Below are positions 10,836-24,300 of a stretch of DNA of 64,000 bases, in pieces. The position numbers and the translations under genes were made by a program. Source of the stretch: Pipra filicauda (taxonomy: Eukaryota > Chordata > Aves > Passeriformes > Pipridae); the NCBI RefSeq assembly GCF_003945595.2, contig NW_024104356.1:280980-344979 (forward strand), in the 5' to 3' direction. Within the stretch, counting starts at the first letter, position 1. The number at the start of each line of letters is the position of its first letter. A model generated the notes under the pieces. That model saw nothing but the letters and a program-made list of their open reading frames with translations. It ran no database searches and had not been told where the DNA came from.

Positions 10836-13800
10836 TTACTATAAAACATATTGCCTGCAAGTAGTTGTAGGGGTACATTTAGGTATCACCTGTGAACATG
10901 TTAAATAATGGAAAATTCCTTGTAAATTCACTTTTTTATATATAAGTTCAATAATCAGTACTAGAATCTCTTAGAATCAGGACCTGTTTCATCAGCTCTC
11001 ACAAGTATAAAACAGAACACTCAGTCTTCAAAGTGAAACCCTGTGCTTTGCCACTAAACCACCCCCACTTGAATTTCCTCCAGAATTCTTGTGTGTGTGT
11101 GGTTTTTTTCTATCTTTTATTGCTGGTTCCTTTCTCCTCCACCTTTTCCCCAATACCCCCAAAAAGAGCAAAACCCCCTAAATGTTTCTCCAGAATCTCA
11201 CAAACAATGTCAAAACTCTGAGATCTACTAACATTTCATTTTCTTTTTATAAAAGCCAAGCAATTCCCCTTCCCTTCTTTCCAGCAATGATACACATTCA
11301 TTTTGCAGAATTAGCGTCTGAAAAAGCCTGAACGACCCTGACTCCAGCTTTTGAAGGAAATGAACTGTGCCCCTCCATGGGAAGAACTCCCTGGAATGTA
11401 CCATTGGAGAGAAAGAAATTCAGGAAGATTTGTCATGTTTCTCATGTTTGAATCCTGCTGAGTGCTTGTCCTTTCTGGTATTTTGTGGCAATAAACTCCA
11501 TATGCTAAGGTTGTAGTGGAGGACTTTTCAGTCAAGTAGCTACAAGTATGACAAGGTATAATGAGGAGAAAATAGGGAATAATTTAAAAGATAAGATGTC
11601 GATCTTTTTTTCAAGGCAAAGAAGAACATTTAAGGGCTGGAGATGGTATCTATATCATCTGGAAGGTTTAATTCAAGCCTGGATATTTGCCTGAAGAATA
11701 AGGATTATTTCAAACCGAAATTAGATGAGAAGACTCCTATAGGCCGTGTTAGAACAGAGTAGCCTCTTTCAACATCTCATGTAGGAACTATTTCAGTTCC
11801 CCAGAACTGCATCATGACTTTCAGCTTTCTTTGGCTGCTGCCTGGGTAGATGCCAGCACAGAGGAGGAAAGGGAAAACATTCCTTTCTTTTTCATGTCAG
11901 CTAGAATTCTGGTTTCAAGGAAAATATCTGCTCTGCCTTTCATCAAGCTCAGTGTTGGGCCAGTTGATATGTTAGGGCTGGGGGTATTCCATGTGGTGTT
12001 CTAACACCAAGGACTCATTTGACTGCCGTGCAGCAAGTGTCCTCTCTGTGGCCTCATGGGATGGTAAACTGCCAGGTGGCCTTTGTAGAAAACTGTTTTC
12101 CATTGCTAAGTGGAGGTTTAGGTTCTGCTCTGCTTATCTCAGGTAGGTTCCCTCTACAAGGTCAGAGTCCAGGACACTTCTCATGAACAAACCATTAACA
12201 GCTCTGCAGCAAAGTAAACAAACAGGATCTGGTCATAAACAGCTCACTAGCTACTCCATTTTCTGAATCATCACATCCAGTTTGGAATGGGAATCCCATC
12301 TAAGCTGGTTGTTTTTGGCAAATCAGATGATTCCTTGTGACCAGAAGTGACTGGTTTCTTCCCTTTATTTCCCCACACTGTTGAACATAATACAACACAT
12401 TTTTCATCCTCCATTGTGGTTAAAGACAATGAACCAAAGGGACTAGGAACTCTCTCCAGTGGTAGCTCTGCTTGAGCAAAGTTCCAAGCAAAGCAATGTG
12501 GGGAAGGGAGAGAAAACCTGTCATTTGGGCAGCTCCCCTTTCAGAATAGCAACAGCAGCAAAGAGGCCAGATAATGGCAACTTGGGGTGGGAGAGATGGG
12601 TAAGAAGCCATGATGTGGGCTTAAGTGCATCCACTAAGTGTTCAAACCAGAGGCAGTTTTCAATTGGATCTTGAAATGCACTGCAATCTAGAAGATGTGT
12701 GTGTCAGCAGCAAAGCCTCTGGAGAACTCTGGGGATTTTGTTATTTCCTGGAGATTCTGACAAACAGAAAGAAAAAATAAAGGAAAGAGAAGAACTGCAT
12801 GCCAGTTTCTGTGTAAAATGTGGGAAAACATACTTTGTATCAATTACATATTTTATCTCTTCTGAAATAGGACAACTTGTGTCACTCTTGAGTACTTTGA
12901 AGCATAAGAAAAGACAGAAAATTCAAAATGAAGAGCTCTTTTGAACAGAAGAATATAAATGTTTCAAAGAATGTTAATTTTTATCTTCTTAGATTTTTCA
13001 TTAATACACAACAACCACAAATGAACAGTGTGGCAAAGCCAAAAAGAAATGTGTAAACTTGCAAAAAAATCCCATGTGAAAAAATTTCTCTGGGGAAAAA
13101 AATGACATTTCCACAGTTAAAAAAGTGAAAAAGTTGGGGACAGAGTGTTTTAATCCTTCTTTGTGTGTCTGGAAAAGTGGGTGCCAGCACCACTATTTTT
13201 TCCCATCTTGGATCTCAGAGGGTGCCACAAGAAGCAATTTGCCTAGCCATGCTGAGAGGACATGAATACCTCAGAGGAATTTCTTCAGATTTGAAGCTAG
13301 TGCTCCGACATAACATGGACAATAATACCTTGGAGGTACTGAAGTACTAACAAAAGAAGAAGAGATTCAGGTCTGCATATGAGTTCCTGCATCAGAGCCC
13401 AGCCAAGACTGCTCAATCCCATCACAGGCAAGCAGGAGATCTGAGTCAGTGAGGGTGGTAGAAAGGAATGAGTACATCAGAGCCTCCCAATTGCACATGA
13501 TGAACCAGCTGGGATATCGGCATAACTTAGTCTTTCCCTTCAAACACACAGAGATGCTTTATGCAGCTCTCCCTGTGCAGGGGAGATGGACTGTTCTCCA
13601 CTGGATACAGAAGATCAACATGAAAGTCCAGCATAAACATGCCTCTGTCAGAGCCATCGCTGCCCACCTCCTCCCCATCACTTACTCATCCCTCCCATGG
13701 GTAGGACTGGAGGTGAAATAGCAGTGGAAAGCAGTAGACAGGCCTGCCTGAGTGGAAAGTGAGCAGCTGCTGGAGCCTCAGAGTGACACTGGAGTAAATA

Positions 13801-16800
13801 GTTTTGTCTGTAATGACAGGAGCTTAATACATGCAAGCTCCCCAGCGTCATGGATATGACAGACACTGCATCCCTTCGTGTTGTGGACACATGGAAACCA
13901 ACATGTTCAATTAATCCCACATTTCTGGACCTCGTTGCTGTGTGTGTAGATCAGTTCCAGAGGAGAGACTGGAAGGCCCTGGAGCAACTACTGCTGTCTT
14001 TCAAGGAGTACATCCAAGCCTCTTTGAAAATACTCGGTGGGGAATGTTTGCTTCAGATATTGTCCTCCAGTGCAAATTGCATTTTGTCATGGGCCTGGGA
14101 TAGTGGAGAAAAGAAAGGATTCTTTAGTATAATGGGCTCAGATTGATATCCTAAAAGCCAAGCCTATGGTTTGGTGCAGTAGGGAACCATCACTGACAGT
14201 AGGAAAACATGGCTGACAACGGGAGGAGTTGTAGGAAACACCTGGTGGGGAGCAGATGGCCTGAATAGCACACCAAACTTCTGTAGGGAAGCAAAAAGAA
14301 GCATCACATCAAAGTAAACCTATAAATTACACTTTGTGTAATAAATTACACTTTGATTAGCCCAAAACATCCAAATCATCATGGAAACTATAACAACAAT
14401 TTATTTCCCTTTTAAGGTTGTGTTACTCAGCAGCTGGCAAAGTGGAGGCCCTTTCTTGCAGCTCTGTTCCCCAGATACAGTGTCTGTCTTATTAACATTA
14501 ACTTGTTATCCACAAGATAAATTGAAAATCTAGAGGCTGCTCAACCAGAATGTGCTAATTAGAAATTGAAGGGGCATTTTGCAAGGTATGATTCACTGTG
14601 CTTGGACAGTGAGTGGTAGTACGTGTTGGCAGAAGGTATGCAAATTGACAGCAAAAAGGAATTTGCACCCACGATATCTTCCCCCAAGTATTCTCAAATT
14701 CAGGAAGGTCAGAAGTGACAGAAATAGAGAGCTCTCTTTCTTATGATACACCATCAGAAAAAGTGAAATGGTCTAACACTGCAGTACACTTTCATGAGAA
14801 TCAGGTGATTTGCTAGTTCAGGGACCACTGAGACAGAGAGCACATTCTGCATCACAAAAAGAGATTTTCACAGCCTAAAGACAGATGAATACATTAACCA
14901 TTTCAGAGAGTGCCAAACTAAATGGACTGGTTGCTGCAATGAAGGCACCAAAGGCAGGAGAAATTACAAGGGTATGGGAATGAAAATCAAAATACACACA
15001 CAAAAAGAAACAACCTGTTGCCAAGGCCAAACTCAGGAGGTCACGAAGAGTTCTGATGATGGAGGAGTTAGAAACAAGAGATATCAGATGCTTAGATAAA
15101 AGAGTCCAGGATGCTAATCAAAGGTGTGAAGGTGGGAGCTGGGTAGAAAGAAACTCTTCACCTACAGTGACAAACCATCCAGCCACAAGAAGATAGTTAT
15201 AAAGAAATCCAGGGCATTTGAAGCTGAACCATTCACAACAGGACTATTGAATGGGCTTATCTTTGTCTTCTTGGCCTGGTGCTGGTAACAGTTACTCTTG
15301 TACCTAAGCAAATACTGGCACAAGGCACAACAATATCAGTTAAAGATGAAAGATGGAGCAATCTGTGTGAAGTTTTGCAGGTGAAGTGCAGATTGGAGTA
15401 CAGGGGAAAAGACATGGAGAAGGTAACAAGAAAATCTGTGAACACCTGGTTTGAACATTAACTTTGCCTGTGATACCTTCAGGTTGCGTGATCTTAAAAA
15501 AAAAATCGCTTTTTCCTTGACACCAGTAGAACACTCTTGTTATTTTCTCAAAGAATGGTACATAAAGGCCATCCTCTAACCTTCACAGAGAGCAATTCGA
15601 TACACCAGGGTCAAGAGTTCCAATAAGATAGAGGTTACTCCTTTCAGATGAACTGGTTCTCCAAAATGTTAGTACTGAATTCCCAGCTTATAGGTAAGTC
15701 AGTAGATGATGGTGAGAACATGTCTTTAATTAGACAAATAATATTTTTTTTTCAGGGACAAGGAAAGACCAAAAATAATGCCCAACCCTCAGTGAGACCA
15801 GCTGAAGCTTTGCCATAGATTTCATTGGTGCAAGATTTTCAGTCTTCTTGTTCATCTGGACCTTGCTCCAGGCAGTTCCTCCTGGTCTCCAAACCAAAGC
15901 CCTTCCATGCAAATCAATCCATCAAACTTTTTTTGATCATTGTAGGCAACTAGCAGAAGACCAGGCCATGTAATCTATGCCTTCTTTCCTATCCTTCATT
16001 ACCCTGGCTCATGTACCTGTGGCTGTCCTATCTCCTCCTTACTTCAGTGAACTCCAGCGACTGATACCTCATCCCTGCCCATATCTGTCAAAACCTTTCC
16101 CAAATTGACTGTCTAGATGTATAGGGCCACAGAGGAAAAAACTGGTAGGGCCTCCAGACACAATTTGGTGGTGTGACACTTGGGCCAGAGTGGTGTGCTA
16201 CACTGAGTGGTGTTGGCAGGAGAAGATGGGGAGAGCAGTTCTAGTCTTTTCCAGAAAATTCATGCCTCACGTATAGGGACACCTCTTGCTGACAGAGCAG
16301 CTTTTGCAGAGCGCCTCTTCCAGGCTTTCATCCACAGCCATCTTGGAACTGCTCTTTTGCTTTCTGTAGCCTCACACACCACTGGCAACAAAGAGATAAT
16401 CAGGAGGACAATGTCTTGATTTAGAGATTGATGCTTCTCTCTCACTTCTGGTAAAGACCTAGGCTTGTGGCTGGAGGTCAGCTGGGATGCAAGTAGCTCT
16501 TTCAATCCACAATGGGATGGAGCAGCCATTTTAATAAAAGGGAGAAAGAGCTGTTTCCTCTGTGGCTGAAAAAGCTTGTAATTGACCTGGCAGAGCATGC
16601 AAACCCTGGTTTGCATGGGAAATGCTCTCTTTTCCCTTGCACATGTGTTCCTTTGTAATACTGCTGGGGGCTGCTATGCTGCTGTCTGTATTATCTAGCT
16701 CTTAATTAAGTGCAGCAGGGTCTGTCAACACAGTGAGACAGAGCAGAAGACTTCTGGTAAAGCCCTCACCAAAGACAGCACAGAAAATGCAGCCAAACCT

Positions 16801-17689
16801 GGAAGAAAATGAAGCAGCTAAAACAGAGTCCCATCTCCCCACCCCATAGCATGATCAGAGCAGACTAAGAAATACCTATTTTCAAATTCCAGTACCCTTT
16901 TTGCTCCACCCGTGACCTGGAAAGTTTCAGTGTCTCCCTAGATTGCTCCAGAAGTGCTAAATGAAGAGCTGTTTGTATGACTTTCATGTCATTATCAGCC
17001 CTCTGCTGATCTCTCCTCCCATTTGTCCCAAGGGTTGCACAGGTACAGGTCCACAAACCCCACATCATATCCCAAGAACTAAGTATTAGACATAGCAAAC
17101 AGATGCATACAGAAATAAGAGGACACAAGTGTTCCAGCTGGTTTTGTAGCTATGGTTTTGCTGAAATTCAACTTCAAGAAAAGACTTAAGTGAACTGAAC
17201 TGGAGATGGAGGAGAAAGCATAAATTCCCAGTGCGTATATGAATTACCTTTTAATGGTACACTGGCTGTGTCAGCCCAGCATTAGCTGTTCACACACTCT
17301 TCCATGGAGATGGCTGGTTCAAGGAAGGAGGATCTAAAATGTTTCTTGAATCAGTGTGTTAAAATTCAGTATTCATTAGATCCTCCTTTGCTCAATCTCT
17401 TAGCTGGAGGAGAAGCACCACTGCTTTGCTTCCAAATTCTAGTCAGGAATCTAATTTCTAACCCTTTCTTCTTTCTCAGTTCTTTTTCTCTGGTGTATCA
17501 CTTCTTCTTCAGCTCCTCTCCCATCTCCTTTCTCTCCATCTGTCCTCAAACTATACTGTTTGCCCACTGTAAAGTAGATGCAAGTATTGCCAATTTATGC
17601 TTAAGTTTCTTTTCTTTCTCTATCTTTATAGTATACTGAGTCACAGAAAACAGAGATGAGGGAATCTACCTCCCTCAAGGCAAGATTGC
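10836..17689. other. Long non-coding stretch, no gene seen
   Basis: About 6.9 kb with no recognised gene. Open frames reach 118 codons (16260-16616, minus) but overlap frames on the other strand. A 19-bp-unit direct duplication of ATAAATTACACTTTG lies at 14322-14355. The rest looks like ordinary unique sequence. Confidence 0.55.
14322..14355. repeat. Short direct duplication (15-bp repeat, 19-bp period)
   Basis: ATAAATTACACTTTG occurs at 14322-14336 and again at 14341-14355, separated by TGTA. A small tandem duplication. Confidence 0.85.
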
Positions 17690-17800
17690 TTTTGCTTAAA
17701 TGATTTGTTTAACCTGCTATTAAAACCATTCAGAGATGAAGATTTCACAAGTGCCCTAGGCAAATCTATTGCCTAAAAATAGACTTCTGTTTATCAAATA
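17690..17800 (-). mobile_element. Short old CR1/L3-type fragment, minus strand
   Basis: The plus text 'tttgtttaacctgctattaaaaccattcagagatgaagatttcacaagtgccctaggcaaatctattgcc' matches, with expected decay, the reverse complement of the CR1/L3 segment that normally reads as 'taacctgctcttaaaaacctccaatgatggagattccacaacctccctaggcaatttgttcc'. Only this 3' segment is recognisable. No coding capacity remains. Confidence 0.65.
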
Positions 17801-18507
17801 GTGTGAAACTATAATCTGTAGCAAAGGATTGTTTTACATGCTCTCCAGAACCAAGGCTGAGACAAAGAGGCCAAGGCAATCTTCTGCCATCATTCTGGGG
17901 TCAGAAGGAGTTCTTAGAGCAGTCTTCTGGGTGTAGTCACATCAAGTCTCCTGGCAGCTCTGTGGACTGAAGTTAAAATGCTTGAGCTGGTTCTGATATG
18001 CAAGGACCTATGGTAAACAAAAAGTCACTATTTTAGTCGCTGAGATTACAGCTCTGAGTTGTGGCTACCTCCCTCCACACTCAGACATCTACACCCACAC
18101 CCACACCTTCCCTGAAAATGATCTTGGGTTTCAGTTCCAGAGGAGCGACTCTGGGACAAGATGAGATAGGTTTTCTGGGAGAAGATTGGCTTTGGTGGGT
18201 AGTTGGGTTTACTTTTACCCCAGCATAGCCAATTAGAGACATTCTGATGAATGATTAGGAGTACAGTTGAAGCATTTTCTGTCTACAGTGTTATAGTGAA
18301 CACTGATTTTTCCAGGTGAACACATTCCCAATGCCTCCCCCCACATCACACTGCTGGTTGAAAGCTCCAGGACTCCATGCATCATGGATCTTTGACCCTC
18401 ATAGAAGTGTTGGGCTTAGCATGAAGCAAGTCAGGGGTCATTCAAGGAAATGTGTACTCTGATGGCATGTTCTATGAGGCTGTCAGTCATCAGATTTAGT
18501 GTTCTGA

Positions 18508-18533
18508 TTTAACTTCTTCCAAAAGAAGTTAAA
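18508..18533. repeat. Perfect 11-bp inverted repeat with 4-nt loop
   Basis: TTTAACTTCTT at 18508-18518 is followed, after CCAA, by its exact reverse complement AAGAAGTTAAA at 18523-18533. The stem is AT-rich and too short for a microRNA precursor. Confidence 0.85.
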
Positions 18534-19399
18534 ACCAGATGCGTATTTTCACAGAAAAGGAAAATGGCTCTAGTTCGTATGTGTATAATCCACACCTTGC
18601 TTAGCCCAGGCTTGTGCAGCAGATTGAAAGAGCTCAGAAACATCATCTCAGTCAGTGTCTAGGTGAAATATTCAACATCATAAAATCAGAACAATCCCTG
18701 TTCTGTTCATTTGTCATGGCTGTGGTTCTGGAACAGTAAGTATTGAGTAGTCAATAATGCTGAGCTAAGAGCGAACAGAAAACACAGGGTCCTACCTTGC
18801 TTCCCTACCGACTCCTTTGCTGGTGAATGTTATAATTTATTTGCTTGAATTACTCTCTTCTCTGCTGACTGCAATCCCCTTTGATCTTCAGACAGAACAC
18901 CAATGACTAATGAGGTGTACATGTTCCCCAGAGGAGCACTGTTTCTCACTTCTGCCTCTGGCTAGTCTGGAGGTCTACTGAGGACAGAGCAGCAGGAAAC
19001 ACTTTTGCACTGAACAGCAGAACCTTAGAGGATGTGAGCCAGTGATGGCTCTAGACAATATGTGAACAATGAGATCACAACAAATCCCTAATTTAAAGGG
19101 TCTTTGTTCCAGTTCCATGTGCTTCAAAAAACTGTACAGCCATCTGTACTGTTCATGAACATACATCCATTTAAACAGAAGCTCTATGCTGAGTAAAAAA
19201 TAATGGCCTTTGTCCTATAAGCTGTGCTTTCCTCTTTGGCAAAGCCACTTAACTCACCCTTACAGAGGGGCAAGAATTTCCTTTGGCTGACTCACTTTAT
19301 ATTTTTTGCCCATGGAATGAGTGTGGATTTCTAAAATGAAAATGATTGACACTTTGCACATAGTCAGCCAGGCTCTGTTACTGGAATCAGTGATGATTG

Positions 19400-19452
19400 A
19401 ACCACTGATCTCAGTGGAGTTTTTCCCATTTACTTCAGCAGTGAGTTTGTCT
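19400..19452 (+). repeat. Ancient amniote interspersed-repeat relic (SINE-like), probable
   Basis: The text 'cactgatctcagtggagtttttcccatttacttcagcagtgagttt' resembles the dispersed reptile/bird motif in which a 'tcagtgggagctgtgcccatttacaccagcagaggattt' type block recurs. Only about 50 bases are recognisable and the family name (MIR1_Amn-like) is a guess. Confidence 0.4.
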
Positions 19453-20849
19453 TTCTCAGTCTATGCACATAGAGGTACAAACCCCAGAGTGGCCTGAATT
19501 CACCTGGTCTTTCGTTGCTCATAAATGAGCATGCATTTAGGGGAGTCAGTGCATTTTTCTTTCCAGAATAAATAACTAGGTCCTTTCACCCAAAGCATTC
19601 AAAGACATTTCAAGAGCTTAATGGTGTCTACCTAGTAACAATTGTAACAGATTGTTTAATGGTAAGATTACTTGGAATCACAAATTGAAGTTTCCCTCTG
19701 GGAATTTCCTTTTCCAAAGAAACCCATGATTCACTAGATAAATGCTAGAGAATCAAAGTTATCATTCTTACAAAGATTATCCAACATTCCAGAACAGATC
19801 TTGCCATCAATGTTGTTAAATCTTCAGCCTCCTGTCCCAACATGAAGGAAGTCAGATGGGAATATTTATGGCAGCTGTTAAGATAAGGCAAAGGGCATCC
19901 AGCTGCAACTCTGAATGGCTTTTTGCAGCTGCACATGGTGGTGCTGAGACAGCCTTTATATGCTGCTTAATTCCCAAATTAGCTCCCAGGAAAGAGTTTA
20001 AGCCTCCAAGGTGAATGGTGGTGTTTCAGTGTTCTAACTTTTACTTATTCTGGGAATTGAGGTGAACATGTCTGGCTGTTTGGACTGTGAAAAATATGAA
20101 TTACCATTGAAATGCATCTGTCCTAATTTTCTTGAGGCCAACATTCCTAGCTCCAGAGTGATGTGATCCTCCTAAGGGTGTGATTTCAGACATATCCCCT
20201 TCCCCATGAAAAGGGTACTGAGGATCTGAGCCCAATATAAACAGCAGTGCAGTGCCCTATGCTAAATGCTGCTGGAAGAGGCTTTTTGGTATCTGAGAAC
20301 TTGAATCTCATGAGGAAAAGTTGGTTGTTTGGATTATGTCCAATGACAATCAAGTTCACACAGGCTGAGAAGAATCTCTCACAGCTCATGACTGACCAAG
20401 AAGAGGAAGATTACTGCCTAGGAAAGGGTGTCTGTGTCAGGCCAATGATGAATTAATAGGATGAGAAGCAGCTTATTTGGATTTGTCTGGAATATTTTCA
20501 CTCTGCAGACTAAGGTAGCTGCTTTCCATGATGTTCTAAGCCTGTAAATTCCTTCTGGCCTGAACAATATTTTTATTATTATTATTTTTACACATGTAGA
20601 CTAAACACAATCCATACATCTCAGAGCTGACCAAGGAGTTCTCTCCCTTGCATTGGGAAAACAGGGCCTTTTGGATTGTTTATAGCCAGCTCTGTGCTTT
20701 GGATGGGTGACTTTGTAGGACCTCTCTTGCTTTGGGTGACACAAGGGAGGCAGTAAGAAGGTCACTGCACCCCAAACTTGCTGTGCTTTATTCTTAGTGA
20801 CTTGAACTAGCACCACACATAAACTCTGCTGGGACAGCTAGTCTCTAAG

Positions 20850-20932
20850 AGGACAAATTCCAATTTTGCACTGAGTGGCACAAATCCAGAGTCAGTTTAC
20901 TGAAATCAGCAGAGTTATTTTGGATCAGGACC
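20850..20932 (+). repeat. Ancient amniote interspersed-repeat relic, stronger match
   Basis: Starting at 'ggacaaattccaattttgcactgag', the sequence then has 'caaatccagagtcagtttactgaaatcagcagagttattttggatcaggacc'. This follows the order of the common amniote element with 'aaattctgctctcagtt', then 'gtaaatccagagtaactccattgaagtcaatggagttact', including its quasi-palindromic core (ACTGAAATCAGCAGAGTTA). It is old and diverged, with no coding content. Confidence 0.55.
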
Positions 20933-21204
20933 GAAAAGAACGTAGCCTGAGGTCAGAATCTGAGTTGAACAATCCTCAGAAGCTGCAGAGACTAGATGGT
21001 GTTTACTTGGGAAGCCAAGGCATATCTGAAGATATTCAGACTTGAGCTGTTTGACCTGACATGACTGAAAGTTGCTCTAGTTCTCTGGCTCCTCTCTGGC
21101 AAGAGATTTACAGCTTCTCTGGCTTATCAGCAAAGACACAGATCAGTTTGCCATCTCTTCTAATGACTTTCACAGGGTCCCTGGGATCCCCTCTTTTTCT
21201 GGTT

Positions 21205-21350
21205 ACAGTAGTGGGACCAGTACAGGACACCTTGAGTCCTGTGTGCTGGTTTGGGCACCACAATATAAAAAAGGCATTAAGCTTCAACATCCTCACAAGG
21301 GAAGTGGAGGGGCAGGTACAGATCTCTTCATTCTCATGACCAGTGACAGC
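21205..21350 (+). mobile_element. CR1 LINE fragment with internal deletion, plus strand
   Basis: Two CR1 ORF2 segments that are normally well separated lie side by side. The first (about 21211-21280) reads 'gggaccagtacaggacaccttgagtcctgtgtgctggtttgggcaccacaatataaaaaaggcattaag'. The second (about 21285-21350) reads 'caacatcctcacaagggaagtggaggggcaggtacagatctcttcattctcatgaccagtgacag'. The second block matches the reverse complement of the copy at 8197-8650 closely, pointing to the same subfamily. The segment carrying the RRATKM and LFSLEKRRLRGDL codons is missing, an internal loss of roughly 150 bases. No 3' terminus is present. Confidence 0.8.
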
Positions 21351-24300
21351 ACTCCTCTTCATAGTGAATAGTACCAGACTGTTTGAAAAAGGAGGAAGCT
21401 AGTAATTAGAAATCCATCATGTTTATGTATATGCATTAAATTCATGCAGTTACATACACCCACATACAATGCATTTAGTTACCTTTGATTAGAAGTTAAA
21501 CTACAAAACACTGATTTGATCTTGACAACATCAGTTCAATCACATCTTCTCCAGCACCAATGACTCTGCCCTTTACGCTTAGCCCTAGGATTCCAGAACT
21601 CTTAACATCAGTTTCCAGCTCCATCACAGTTTTACCAGATCACCTCAGAATAACAGTTTAATATACAAGGATCTGTTTCCTCATCTGTGATACTTAATCT
21701 CCTGGGGGGTTTGCCAGCATGCTAGGGGTGCAAAAGTTGTTTAGGTCTTGTACTGGTAAAAAAGTGTTTGGCAGGTGAAGTTTGGCTATGGTCACACCTC
21801 ATCTGGAAACTTCCAAACAGAGTGAGATTAGCTAAATTCTGAGTTCAGAACTGGCAAAGAGGTTTCCTTCTTCTGGTTCATTATACATCCTTCAATGGTC
21901 ACTCTTACGTTTTACAGAGCTGTTCTCAGACTGTTCTGAAAAACTCATGAAGTGGAAAGTGACGCAGCAAAGCTGGCTGAATGACTTCCCTTAAAGGCCC
22001 TTTAAAAACTATATTACTTGTTACAAACAGACAGGAAGACCAGATTGCAGAAACTTTTTAAAAAACCTTTTTCTTTCCCCTCTTCATTATCTGGAACCCC
22101 TCTTTTCTTGCCTATTAACCCTCTCTGGTCCAGGAAAGGCTGGGCTAGAATCTCTCAGGAATAAAAAAAACCACATTCTTTGGGTGCAGTGGAACAAACA
22201 GACATCCTTTCTCAGCAGGTACCTGCTTGGTTCTAAATAAAAAAAAGTATTTTAGATGTTCTTCTAGTAAAATGTTTTGAATGGTCAGAAACTAACCTTA
22301 AAACATTTTCAAACATTATTTAAAACAAGTAATTGATAAGGATTGTTTTTTTGAAATAATGGTGAAATTTTTGTTCAAATTTTCAGTGTACAACTAACCA
22401 AAATCCTATATTCAAGTAAAACCCTTTCTCCTGTTCTTGTGGTGAAGTTTGGTTCGAATTCTTAAGTTACCACTGTAAATCCCTATTTAGGTAAATTAAC
22501 CTTTTTTATTGTCTAAGAATACTTTTAATGGCTTAATAAAAAGAAGTACTAAAAAAAGACTTGAATGGAAACAGGCTTCATTTGCACCTAAGTATTAGGT
22601 CTTTACGTTTTGGCCCAGAGATTCAAAGCAAAATGCTTGCAGCTTGATTTCTAGATTTATATCAAACACAACTGGCAAATGTATCAGTACATGTTGTATC
22701 TTTATATATCAGGCCAACTTTTGTAGGCGTTCAAATATGAACATTAATGTGTATTTGAAGCACGCATCTTAGAAACCTGTCTGTATTACTGCACTCAAAC
22801 TTAAAAACAATTCCCTAGAGCTTATGTAAAAACAAAACAGTTTTCTCTTCCATACCACTTAGGAAAGAAAAATCAGAAAGCATCAAAGACATTAAAGCAG
22901 AAGGGTGATTTGTGTCAGTTTTGGAAGGTCCAACAGGTAAAGAGTGAATTCCAACCCAGAGATTTGATATCCATTCTATTTCAAAGGTGAACATAGCGTT
23001 CTCTGAGCTTTGCTTAAAAAAATGTTATTTATTTTTAATAAAACCCATTCACTCACTGGCCTGTTAGCTTGGCAGCCACTGCTTAATGCTGTCAACTGGA
23101 ACATGTGAGTTAGTGAATAAACCCAAGTTCCCAGGACCTAGGCTGGCAGAGGCTAAGTGCTTTTTGGAGATGCTGCATTTGAGTCCCTGGAGGAGAAAAA
23201 ATGGCTTTAAAGCTCTTCAAGGCTAAGAGATTCATGGGGTCTTGTTACAGTAGGCTCCCTTATGTCTCACTTGTGTGTGCCTTCCTGGCTGGGGAAAACA
23301 GTATGAGTTGATGGGGAAATGAGGGCAAGTAACTAGGTTTTTTTTCTGGACAGCAGAGGTTGGGGTCTATATGTTGGGCTTTTTCTGCCAGACTATGAGA
23401 GAGAAATAATAGTTCTTAAGAGGGGGAAATAAATTAGGGCCACAAATAACTCTGGGATGACTGGCATCTTAACCATGTGGGTGCTGTCATGATTGGAAAC
23501 ATCTAGCTGAGGTGTGGGTCCTGCTCTCTGTCTGTGACCACAGGTAGTGGAAAACTATTCTGTCATAATGTGACATTAACATTCATGACACAGATTTTAA
23601 GAAAGTCAGCATTTTGAATGTTATTTTTTGTTGTGTGTTTACCCATCCTTTAGGAACCCAATCGAGATTCACTACCTTGTTATATTAGGGACTCCCTGGA
23701 GTCACTGGATGGAAAGCGATTGGCTCACATTGAACACAGGACTAATGTGAAACATTGCATTCAATTCAACCACATTGCATTGAACCACTTTTCAGTAAGC
23801 TGTGAAATTCTTGCTGGATGCTTTTCATGAATGGGACTATGGTCCAACCACAAGAAAGTCTCTGAAAAGAGAAACTCTCTCTGCCTCTTTCTAGGTCATT
23901 CAGCTAATTGCATTAATTTTCAACTGTAGCTCTGTCTGTAAGGCGGCAGCAAAGACAGGGATTGTTTTTTGCCAGGAAGATTTCCCAGTCTCTCTTTCGG
24001 GAGAGCCATCTGGACTCCAGTTCATATTCTCAGTGACATTTTCCTGGGCTCCTTACCTATCCCCACTGTTGGGTTTCTGTGGCAATGAAAATCTCTGGCA
24101 TGACTCTCATAATGTTAACATTAAACCCATCAGTTGTACTTGAGGCAACCCACACATCTTCCTTTCTGATGCTAATTTGGTTTCCTCCCTGGAAATCTAA
24201 AGTATCAAAGCTTTGCAGCATTTCTTTAGAACAGCCATTCTAAAATGGGGCTGGACACCAATTTCTTTCCGACTTCTAGTGTTGATGTTCCAAGTCAGTC

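Larger units (their letters stand above)
17801..21204. other. Non-coding stretch with two ancient repeat relics
   Basis: No gene recognised; open frames are under 75 codons. It contains a small hairpin at 18508-18533 and old amniote-repeat-like blocks at about 19400 and 20850, listed separately. Confidence 0.55.

Noticed and set aside
10483..10864. Two overlapping plus-strand open frames of 87-97 codons
   Set aside because: They lie antisense inside the CR1 copy at 10091-10815 and read CR1 complement; not genes.
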